The notes below the pieces were generated by a model that was not told the origin of the DNA, searched no databases, and worked only from the letters and a program-made list of their open reading frames with translations. A stretch of 5,046 nt of DNA from Saccharofermentans sp. (GTDB lineage Bacteria; Bacillota_A; Clostridia; Saccharofermentanales; Saccharofermentanaceae). Each line of letters opens with the position of its first letter. The first letter of the stretch is position 1. The stretch is from assembly GCA_024695565.1 (NCBI GenBank), contig JAILHX010000053.1:1-5046 (forward strand), given 5' to 3'. Shown here in pieces: positions 1-5,046 of the stretch. The position numbers and the translations under genes were made by a program.

Positions 1-544
1 TAAAGACTTCAAGATGAATATCGAAGCTAACCACGCTACACTTGCAGGACACACATTCCAGCACGAACTCCGTATCAGCCGCATCAACGGCATGCTCGGT
101 TCTATCGATGCCAACCAGGGCGATGTAATGCTCGGCTGGGACACAGACTGCTTCCCGAGCAACATCTATGACACGACACTCGCAATGTATGAGATCGTCA
201 AGAACGGCGGCCTCCCTGTAGGTATCAACTTCGATTCCAAGAACAGAAGACCCAGCAACACATACGAGGACATGTTCCACGCATTCATCCTCGGAATGGA
301 TTCATTCGCATTCGGTCTCCTGAAGGCTGCCGAGATGATAGAAGACGGCAGACTCGAGAAGAATATCGAAGAGCGTTATGCTTCATTCAATTCCGAACTC
401 GGACAGAAAGTCAGATCCGGAAATGTCACGCTCGCTGAGCTTGCAGACAGAGCCGCTGAACTCAAGGCACCTGCTATTCCCTGTTCCGGTAAGCAGGAAT
501 ATTTGGAAGGCGTACTGAATAATATTATTATTGCCAACAACTGA
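1..544 (+). CDS. xylA: Xylose isomerase, C-terminal part (5' end outside window)
   Basis: Cytoplasmic enzyme converting D-xylose to D-xylulose (and glucose to fructose), the entry step of the isomerase route of xylose use. The reading frame is open from the left edge (first whole codon at position 2) and gives 180 residues before TGA at 542-544; the family is about 440 residues long, so roughly the last 40% is present. The fragment carries the second family signature, EANHATLAGHTFQHE (residues 8-22). All metal ligands expected in this part are present: E8 and H11 (E. coli E268, H271), D36 in SIDANQGD (D296), D47 and D49 in GWDTD (D307, D309) and D78 in NFDSK (D339). The enzyme therefore looks intact. 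The loop before NFDSK is one residue shorter than E. coli XylA as I recall it (PVGIN against TTGGLN), and C50 stands where Q is usual after GWDTD. No xylulokinase gene follows; a terminator does. Family identity is certain; the N-terminal half cannot be judged. Confidence 0.97.
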   Translation, partial: KDFKMNIEANHATLAGHTFQHELRISRINGMLGSIDANQGDVMLGWDTDCFPSNIYDTTLAMYEIVKNGGLPVGINFDSKNRRPSNTYEDMFHAFILGMDSFAFGLLKAAEMIEDGRLEKNIEERYASFNSELGQKVRSGNVTLAELADRAAELKAPAIPCSGKQEYLEGVLNNIIIANN

Positions 545-566
545 TAAAAATCAGCACCTAACCGAG

Positions 567-600
567 CGGGGAGATTCAACTAAACGAATCTCCCCGTTTT
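567..600 (+). terminator. Rho-independent terminator of xylA
   Basis: A perfect 11-bp stem (CGGGGAGATTC at 567-577 with GAATCTCCCCG at 586-596) closes an 8-base loop and is followed at once by TTTT (597-600) and an AT-rich stretch. It begins 22 bases after the xylA stop and ends 14 bases before the stop of the convergent hydrolase gene. On the - strand the stem is not directly followed by a T-run; the nearest, five T's at 546-550, lies 16 bases past it. It is therefore expected to act mainly on xylA transcripts. Confidence 0.93.
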
Positions 601-614
601 ATTTACTGAACAAA

Positions 615-1424
615 TTACGAAGCATTCCGGATGCTTTTCGGTGCCGTCGGATCGAACGGATGCCCGAGCGTGCTTACCGCAGATTCATCAATATGAGCAA
701 ACAACTTAGGTGAATAATCCCATAAACCGCTGTGGCCCGTACACACGATCTTTACGGAAGACACTTCGATTATTGCTTTAAGCCTTATCAGTGACTTCTT
801 ATTTAATGACGGATTCTGTGTAAAGAAATCAAAAAGACTGTATCCTCCCAATGCATTTACAGCCAGGCAATCACCGCTGAACAGGATTTTATCATCAATG
901 ATATAACAGACGTGTCCTGCCGTATGTCCGGGGACCTCAACTACCTGTACTTTGATATCGTCCAGATAGATGATATCGCCATCCTTTACGGTCTTATAAT
1001 GATCCAGCCTTACCGGATTCATCAACGGTATTCCGGCCTTGATCATGCGGCAGAAATCACCGTCAAAATAAACTTCTTCACCCTTGCCGAGATATAGTTC
1101 TGCATTAGCAAAAAGCTTATTCTTAGCAGTTCTGTCCACGCCACCGCAATGATCAACATCAGAATGCGTAAGCAATACATGTTTTATTGAGTCAGCGTCT
1201 ATACCTAACGGTCTAAGTGATTCTTTCGCGCCTTTGAAATCCAGGTGTCCGGAATCAATTGCTATTGTCTTATCACCTTTTGTATAAAACCAGACATTAA
1301 CATCATCCTGTCTGAGAGCGCTTATACCCTCTTTATATCTGCCGGTTTCCGCAGGATGCAGCATTCTCTTGCCATACATCGTATAGCGCTTCAGATTATT
1401 ATCGAAGAAATACATAAACTTCAT
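615..1424 (-). CDS. Metallo-beta-lactamase-fold hydrolase
   Basis: A 269-residue soluble protein with no signal peptide or membrane segment, so probably cytoplasmic. It shows the ordered motifs of the MBL superfamily: the strand ending in IAIDSGH (54-60), the metal motif THSDVDHCGG (86-95), GHTAGH (166-171; H167, H171), SGDCL (183-187; D185) and CTGHSG (228-233; H231). Likely metal ligands are H87, D89, D91, H92, H167, D185 and H231. The usual HxHxDH is here HxDxDH, with Asp in place of the second His; this variant occurs in other MBL members and does not by itself suggest inactivity. The spacing resembles the lactonase/glyoxalase-II-like branch, but the substrate is unknown. The first ATG is chosen because AAAGGAG (1434-1440) precedes it by 9 bases. 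It is the last gene of a leftward three-gene group, 66 bases after the AraC-type regulator, with no convincing promoter of its own. The Asp/His motifs make the fold certain and the reaction open. Confidence 0.9.
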   Translation of the reverse strand: MKFMYFFDNNLKRYTMYGKRMLHPAETGRYKEGISALRQDDVNVWFYTKGDKTIAIDSGHLDFKGAKESLRPLGIDADSIKHVLLTHSDVDHCGGVDRTAKNKLFANAELYLGKGEEVYFDGDFCRMIKAGIPLMNPVRLDHYKTVKDGDIIYLDDIKVQVVEVPGHTAGHVCYIIDDKILFSGDCLAVNALGGYSLFDFFTQNPSLNKKSLIRLKAIIEVSSVKIVCTGHSGLWDYSPKLFAHIDESAVSTLGHPFDPTAPKSIRNAS

Positions 1425-1433
1425 GATCAGTCA

Positions 1434-1440
1434 CTCCTTT
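1434..1440 (-). promoter_or_regulatory. Ribosome binding site of the MBL hydrolase
   Basis: AAAGGAG on the - strand lies 9 bases before the ATG at 1424 and supports the chosen start over the internal ATG codons at residues 4, 16 and 21. Confidence 0.8.
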
Positions 1441-1490
1441 TTTCAAGGATTCTATCTGAAGTTCAATCCTGTTTCTTCTAAAAATCTGCT

Positions 1491-2171
1491 TTATCTTAAA
1501 ACATCAGAGGCACTGATACCTGTAAGTTTCCGGCATGTATCCGAAAAATGCGAAGGTGATGAAAAGCCTGCTTCAATAATCGCGGAAGTCATCTTCTCAC
1601 CTGCGGATATCCTTTGCCATACATATTCGAATCTTCTGAGAAGCAGATAGCCTTTTAAGCTGACTCCGGTCTCATTTTTAAACAGATGCGTAAGAAAACT
1701 CTCAGAGTAATTCAAAACTCCGGCTATGTCCGTTACCCTTGAATCAAGATACATATAGTTATCTATGTTTTCGAGAAGAGATCCTATACGGGAATCAATG
1801 TTTTCGCGCCTTAAAAAGCACGATTCACCAAACTTAAGTGAAATAAATGCCCTGATACCGGCTTTATCAGGTTCAAATGATGAGACCGGTTCATCTGACG
1901 AGAACACATTATTTCCCTTAAGATAATCATACCGCAGAATATCAGCAAAATTGGATGTAGGATCAACAAAAAGAAAAAATGAGATGTCTCCCTCAGGTCT
2001 CTGATGCACCACATTCTGCTCGAGGATTATAAGTTTGCCGGGTGTCACACCGTCCATACGCAGAGACTCATTCCCGACAAAAACATGGAGCATACTGTGT
2101 TTATGCTTTTCAGTTTCCTGATATGATGGTATTACCGCTATGTATGTATCCTCAAAATAGATCCTGCTCAT
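1491..2171 (-). CDS. AraC-family transcriptional regulator, short form
   Basis: A 226-residue DNA-binding regulator. The C-terminal part holds two helix-turn-helix units typical of AraC/XylS proteins: the first around residues 145-166 (RVTDIAGVLNYSESFLTHLF), the second around 193-217, with the family hallmark GFSSPSHFSDTCRKLTG (202-218) ending in the SASDVLR tail. The N-terminal part (about 1-90) has the look of a small cupin sensor: the HKH cluster (H23, H25) and H29, a GKLIIL strand (45-50) and VVH (H56) resemble the H-x-H ... pG..ilip..vpH pattern of AraC sensor domains. Whether it binds metal or a ligand is inference. At 226 residues it is shorter than the usual 270-300; the linker between domains is reduced, but there is no frameshift. 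Its ATG directly follows the TAA of the upstream membrane-protein gene, with GGAG inside that gene's last codons, so the two are probably translationally coupled. It may control its own operon; its ligand is unknown. Confidence 0.93.
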   Translation of the reverse strand: MSRIYFEDTYIAVIPSYQETEKHKHSMLHVFVGNESLRMDGVTPGKLIILEQNVVHQRPEGDISFFLFVDPTSNFADILRYDYLKGNNVFSSDEPVSSFEPDKAGIRAFISLKFGESCFLRRENIDSRIGSLLENIDNYMYLDSRVTDIAGVLNYSESFLTHLFKNETGVSLKGYLLLRRFEYVWQRISAGEKMTSAIIEAGFSSPSHFSDTCRKLTGISASDVLR

Positions 2172-2180
2172 TTATGCTCC
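2169..2180 (-). promoter_or_regulatory. Stop/start junction with embedded RBS (translational coupling)
   Basis: Reading leftward, GGAG (2180-2177) in the last two sense codons of the membrane-protein gene is followed by TAA (2174-2172) and then immediately by ATG (2171-2169) of the regulator gene. The spacer from GGAG to ATG is 5 bases. Terminating ribosomes would sit on the regulator's start, so the two products are expected to be made together. Confidence 0.85.
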
Positions 2181-2675
2181 AAATATGAGCATGCTCACAC
2201 CGGCAACGATCAAACCCGTTAACGGACAGAAAACGAAAGGCCAGAGTCCGAGATGTTCAGGAATACCGAGTTTAAGCATCCACGTCTTTGTTTCCCATGC
2301 CTTGCAGTGTTCCGTACCGGGGATCATGACCTTTTTCATGCTCACTTTCCTGAACCAGTAATCAAGGCCGATAAGATCGCCAAGATTGATGAACATCATC
2401 TCAATGTATCCGGTCCAGAACAGATTCCAGAATCCGGTAACCCCTGCCATGTGACTGCTGACGATCATATACGCGAAAATAAGCGGATATAATGGATAAA
2501 GAACACTGGCAAGAATGATAACTTCTTTCTTCTTACGCGGAGGAGCGGCCTTGCGGATCTCAGCCGGAAGCATGTTCTTGAATGATCCGGGAATGAATGT
2601 CCAAAGGAGCGCTATCAGCAGATTGAATACAAGACACAGCATAATACCGTCTAATATGGTTCTTGGCCAGTTCAT
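2172..2675 (-). CDS. Small four-helix integral membrane protein, function unknown
   Basis: A 167-residue protein I cannot place in a named family. It has four hydrophobic segments long enough to span the membrane: about 8-28, 52-72, 82-104 and 142-164. Between the first two is a basic loop (RKAAPPRKKK, 41-50), placing that loop inside the cell by the positive-inside rule. That puts the loop between helices 3 and 4 (about 105-141) inside as well, with both termini outside. The third loop carries a compact run of charged and polar residues, including LGDLIGLDYWFRK (98-110) and IPGTEHCKAW (118-127), which look like the conserved core if this is a family. The start at 2675 (MNWPRT) is preferred over an in-frame ATG 13 codons upstream because GGGAGGTGA lies 5 bases before it, while the longer form would start upstream of the predicted transcript's 5' end. 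It is first in the operon, coupled to an AraC regulator and followed by an MBL hydrolase; this suggests transport, sensing or immunity roles but proves none. Confidence 0.85.
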   Translation of the reverse strand: MNWPRTILDGIMLCLVFNLLIALLWTFIPGSFKNMLPAEIRKAAPPRKKKEVIILASVLYPLYPLIFAYMIVSSHMAGVTGFWNLFWTGYIEMMFINLGDLIGLDYWFRKVSMKKVMIPGTEHCKAWETKTWMLKLGIPEHLGLWPFVFCPLTGLIVAGVSMLIFGA

Positions 2676-2680
2676 TAATT

Positions 2681-2690
2681 TCACCTCCCA
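2681..2690 (-). promoter_or_regulatory. Ribosome binding site fixing the membrane-protein start
   Basis: TGGGAGGTGA on the - strand is a near-perfect Shine-Dalgarno sequence 5 bases before the ATG at 2675. It decides against the in-frame upstream ATG at 2714. Confidence 0.9.
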
Positions 2691-2702
2691 TTTTCGACAG
2701 AC

Positions 2703-2731
2703 ATTATAGCACAAATGTTAGTTACAACTAA
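2703..2731 (-). promoter_or_regulatory. Sigma-70-type promoter of the membrane protein-araC-MBL operon
   Basis: On the - strand TATAAT (2708-2703) is preceded by TGC, making an extended -10 (TGnTATAAT, 2711-2703). Seventeen bases upstream is TTAGTT (2731-2726), a weak -35 match. Transcription would begin near 2696, leaving a leader of about 20 bases that holds only the ribosome binding site. The extended -10 can compensate for the weak -35. The promoter lies in the 133-base gap after the permease gene, so the operon can be transcribed independently of it. Confidence 0.8.
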
Positions 2732-2732
2732 C
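2717..2732. promoter_or_regulatory. Perfect palindrome over the -35, candidate operator
   Basis: GTTAGTT-AC-AACTAAC is an exact inverted repeat with 7-base arms and a 2-base centre. It covers the -35 hexamer and about half of the -35/-10 spacer of the promoter, the place where a dimeric repressor would block RNA polymerase. The compact symmetry suits a winged-helix (MarR-like) or DtxR-like dimer better than an AraC protein, which usually binds direct repeats. So the regulator may be encoded elsewhere. The arrangement is seen directly; the binding protein is inference. Confidence 0.65.
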
Positions 2733-2808
2733 CGCATTGCAAAAGGCATCTCCGGATTATACGTGGATAATAACCCGGGAATGCCCTCACAAATGAGAAC
2801 TGTATCTC

Positions 2809-5046
2809 TTATTCCCTGTTTTTCAGTATCTCTGCCGGTTCGATCCGCTTTATCTTGCCCATCAGCAAAGTGCTTATGAGGAAGTAAACAATTATGACTG
2901 CAGCGAAAAGGAATATCCACAGCCACCATGGATATGTAATATCATTCTCCATGGCAGTATTAGCAATAAACAGCGGATATATCCTGTCTACAAAGGTCTT
3001 GCACAACGGTATTCCTATAAGTGCGCTGACAGCAACCGCGATGAAATTGCCATCCATAAAGATCCTGCGCAGCTCACCTGACCTGTATCCGAATATCTTG
3101 ACGAGCGCGATGCTTACAGACGCTCTCCTGATCATGACGTTTATCATGAGATACATTACGGTCACAAAAATCAATAACGATATAGCAATCATTATGATCA
3201 CCAGTGACATCATCTGGTCTACGAAGATACCGGCTGTATTTATGATCTCATCCCTTGTGGTAATACTCATTACTCGCCCGTCTTCGATATCGAGTTTATT
3301 GTGCGAGAACAAGACGTTGTACTCATCATCTTCAGCTCCGAACAGTTCTCTTGCAGCATCGATATTCATAAACACTGTAAGACCAATCGAATAATCCACA
3401 ACATCTTCTATCTCGAATGCATAGTTTCTGTCCTCAGAACTGTCCGTGAGGATAAGAAGGTCCCCTTTGCCCAGTGAATACTTTGTCGCAACACCGTTGC
3501 CTATTACAACTTTATTCTCACTCTTTGACGGTCTCGCATCAAAGAAAATGCTGTTATCAACTATGCCATACAGGGTTACATCAAGAGTGTAATCAAGATA
3601 TGTATGCTTAAGACTTTTCGCATAGCATTCCTCTGCACCTTCCGGGACCTCTTCCGGGGGATACTTAATGACATATGTATATTCACACGATGCATCCCTG
3701 ATATTATGTTGTTTAACATTGTTACAGAGCACATAACAGCTAACACCCATAAGCAGCAAGACCAATGATATGACCATGCCGACTATAACTGCTGCGATAC
3801 TTCTTCTTTCGCGTCTTATCTGCCTCGATTTGAAGTCGTCCAAAAAGTTCTTTTTTTCTCTTGATGCTTTTTCATTTCCTTTTATGCGCTGCCTGTCCTC
3901 ATTTCTCATTAGCGCGAGCGCAGTCGATGACAGTTTGCCGTTTATTACCAGGATATTCACTACAGCTGCAATCAACGGAGGAACTGCGCAACAATAGATT
4001 ATGAGATAGAGAGGTCTAATATTCTCGAATACAGGAACAGAATAATACTCATAGATATCCTGCATCTGAAAATCAACTCCAACGCTCGAAAAGCCAAGCA
4101 TCATACCTATAAGCCCTGCTGCAAAAGTAAGGAACACAGGAAGGATTATATAGTGGAACGCAATCTCACCTTTTCGAATGCCAAGCGCAAACAAAGTGCC
4201 AATAACACTGCTTTCTTCCCTTATCTGATTGCCTGTGAAAACCGAGATAACATATGCTATAAGTGCAAGGATAACCGCCCCGGCAAATAAGCCAATCGAC
4301 TTCTTGATAGCAACGTCACTTGCCGCATCACTTGCAATCCTGGGGTTATCCTTATTCTCCGTAAATTCCTCAAGGAGACTTATATCTACTTTGAATGCCT
4401 CATCAAGGAATTCCTCTGTGCTGTCCCTGAATTCATTATATCCGTCAGACAATTCTGCTGCTCCATCGCAGAGGTCAACTGTTCCATCCAGCAATTCCTC
4501 AGAACCGTCATAGAGTTCATCCACTCCGTCGGAAAGCTCAGCTACACCATCAGAGAGTTCTCCTGCTCCGTCACAAAGCTCATAAGCTCCATACCTGAGA
4601 TCTGAACTGTTACCGCTTATATCGTCAAGGCCGTCTGCCAGATTACCAATCCCGTCTGCCAGAGGTGGAACCATATCTGCAATAACAGCGGATCCTTCTG
4701 CCAGATCCTGAGCTCCGCTTGCTGCAGAATCCACAGCCGAGGTATAGTTATATGCTCCGTAATAAAGATCATAGGCACCGTCATAAAGATCATCAGCACC
4801 CTCTTCAAGTTCCGGCATATTATCCCTGATCTCAGTTATTCCGTCATGCAAATCTGAAGCCCCTTCATTAAGATCCTGCGCTCCTTCTGCCAATTCATCG
4901 ATACCGTCACCCAGTTCATCAAGACCATCTTCGAAATCGTATTTATCCTGTAGTTTTTTATCAATCAGTTCCTTAAGGTATACGTTATCTGATGACTCGT
5001 AGTCATAATCGAATGTCTTCAGTTTATCCTTGAGTTCTGATGCAGA
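2809..5046 (-). CDS. FtsX-type ABC transporter permease with long heptad domain (5' end outside window)
   Basis: The frame is open from the right edge to TAA at 2811-2809, giving 745 residues; an in-frame TTG at 4893 is only a Leu within the repeats, not the start. Order: acidic helical stretch (1-39), 25 continuous heptads D-G-x-x-E/D-L-x (40-214), first FtsX/MacB-like membrane domain with helices near 250-270, 296-318 and 346-368 and the family segment EESSVIGTLFALGIRKGE (277-294). A basic linker (about 380-416) leads to a fourth helix (417-440), an extracytoplasmic domain (441-609), then a second FtsX domain with helices near 610-637, 666-687 and 706-729, ending in the typical RIEPAEIL tail. 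The heptads would stand outside the membrane, between a missing first helix and the first FtsX domain. This class of permease works with a cytoplasmic ATPase and often moves or releases lipids, peptides or drugs by mechanotransmission rather than importing nutrients. The ATPase gene is not in view, probably upstream. The substrate is unknown. Confidence 0.92.
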   Translation of the reverse strand, partial: SASELKDKLKTFDYDYESSDNVYLKELIDKKLQDKYDFEDGLDELGDGIDELAEGAQDLNEGASDLHDGITEIRDNMPELEEGADDLYDGAYDLYYGAYNYTSAVDSAASGAQDLAEGSAVIADMVPPLADGIGNLADGLDDISGNSSDLRYGAYELCDGAGELSDGVAELSDGVDELYDGSEELLDGTVDLCDGAAELSDGYNEFRDSTEEFLDEAFKVDISLLEEFTENKDNPRIASDAASDVAIKKSIGLFAGAVILALIAYVISVFTGNQIREESSVIGTLFALGIRKGEIAFHYIILPVFLTFAAGLIGMMLGFSSVGVDFQMQDIYEYYSVPVFENIRPLYLIIYCCAVPPLIAAVVNILVINGKLSSTALALMRNEDRQRIKGNEKASREKKNFLDDFKSRQIRRERRSIAAVIVGMVISLVLLLMGVSCYVLCNNVKQHNIRDASCEYTYVIKYPPEEVPEGAEECYAKSLKHTYLDYTLDVTLYGIVDNSIFFDARPSKSENKVVIGNGVATKYSLGKGDLLILTDSSEDRNYAFEIEDVVDYSIGLTVFMNIDAARELFGAEDDEYNVLFSHNKLDIEDGRVMSITTRDEIINTAGIFVDQMMSLVIIMIAISLLIFVTVMYLMINVMIRRASVSIALVKIFGYRSGELRRIFMDGNFIAVAVSALIGIPLCKTFVDRIYPLFIANTAMENDITYPWWLWIFLFAAVIIVYFLISTLLMGKIKRIEPAEILKNRE
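4405..4929 (-). repeat. 25 tandem 21-base units encoding glycine-containing heptads
   Basis: Within the permease, 525 bases encode 25 heptads in a single unbroken register (residues 40-214 of the visible protein). Position 1 is mostly Asp or Glu, position 2 Gly, position 5 acidic, and position 6 Leu, with I, Y, F or A as exceptions; position 3 is small or aliphatic. The last eight full units (4423-4590 if counted from the Gly) are closest to each other, for example GAGELSD, GVAELSD, GVDELYD and GAAELSD. A central part (YGAYNYT, SAVDSAA) has drifted. On the DNA the units are diverged, so this is old protein-level repetition and not a recent microsatellite. Similar D-G-x-x-x-L heptads are known from YhgE/Pip-type proteins and some Firmicutes permeases. 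Confidence 0.9.

Noticed and set aside
1441..1490. Possible separate promoter or hairpin in the gap between the regulator and hydrolase genes (GGATT/AATCC pairing, TTGAAC, TAGAAT).
   Set aside because: The -35-like and -10-like hexamers are only 6 bases apart and the pairing is 5 bp; neither is convincing.
2675..2714. Longer form of the four-helix protein starting 13 codons upstream.
   Set aside because: That ATG lies upstream of the predicted transcription start, within the promoter, while a strong Shine-Dalgarno sequence fits the internal ATG.
2733..2808. Possible terminator after the permease gene (small inverted repeats CTCA-TTTG-TGAG and ATTAT-ACGTGG-ATAAT).
   Set aside because: Stems are only 4-5 bp and neither is followed by a T-run on the - strand; I see no credible intrinsic terminator, so read-through into the operon remains possible.
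2681..2929. Open frame of 82 codons on the - strand bridging the permease end and the promoter region.
   Set aside because: It overlaps the permease coding sequence in another frame, runs through the promoter and palindrome, and has no family-like features.
2894..3394. Long open frame of 166 codons on the + strand inside the permease gene.
   Set aside because: It is antisense to two clear FtsX helices and the extracytoplasmic domain; the composition mirrors the opposite strand and no RBS precedes it.
4891..4893. TTG as a possible start of the permease.
   Set aside because: The same frame continues to the window edge and the heptads run through this Leu in register, so it is an internal codon.
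4405..4929. CRISPR array or recent tandem DNA repeat.
   Set aside because: The 21-base period reflects protein heptads in an open frame; DNA units are diverged and there are no spacers.

Overview
The window looks like chromosomal DNA from a low-to-mid GC Gram-positive anaerobe, most likely a Clostridia member (Lachnospiraceae/Oscillospiraceae-like). This rests on the type of XylA sequence, strong GGAGG-type ribosome binding sites, a consensus TATAAT promoter, and a permease carrying a long glycine-containing heptad region of a kind I associate with Firmicutes. The assignment is an inference; nothing in the window fixes a genus.

Layout. At the left edge (1-544, + strand) lies the C-terminal 40% or so of xylose isomerase (xylA), closed by a strong intrinsic terminator at 567-600. 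Everything else is on the - strand and reads leftward, so xylA converges on its neighbour. From right to left there is first a large FtsX-type ABC transporter permease (2809-5046), truncated by the right edge and carrying 25 unbroken heptads of the pattern D-G-x-x-E/D-L-x. Next comes a 133-bp gap holding a well-formed promoter (extended -10, TATAAT) whose -35 region is covered by a perfect inverted repeat, GTTAGTT-AC-AACTAAC. This promoter drives a probable three-gene operon: an unclassified four-helix membrane protein (2172-2675), a short AraC-family regulator (1491-2171) whose ATG directly follows the preceding stop codon, and a metallo-beta-lactamase-fold hydrolase (615-1424).

How they may work together. 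The operon joins a cupin-like/AraC transcription factor, a small integral membrane protein and a soluble metallohydrolase under one promoter with a candidate operator. This fits an inducible unit in which the regulator senses a small molecule that the hydrolase or membrane protein handles, but no substrate can be read from the sequence. The permease is probably a separate unit whose ATPase partner would lie beyond the right edge. The xylA gene is functionally unrelated and transcriptionally insulated by its terminator. The most notable items are the promoter/palindrome with its unassigned operon and the extreme heptad regularity of the permease.
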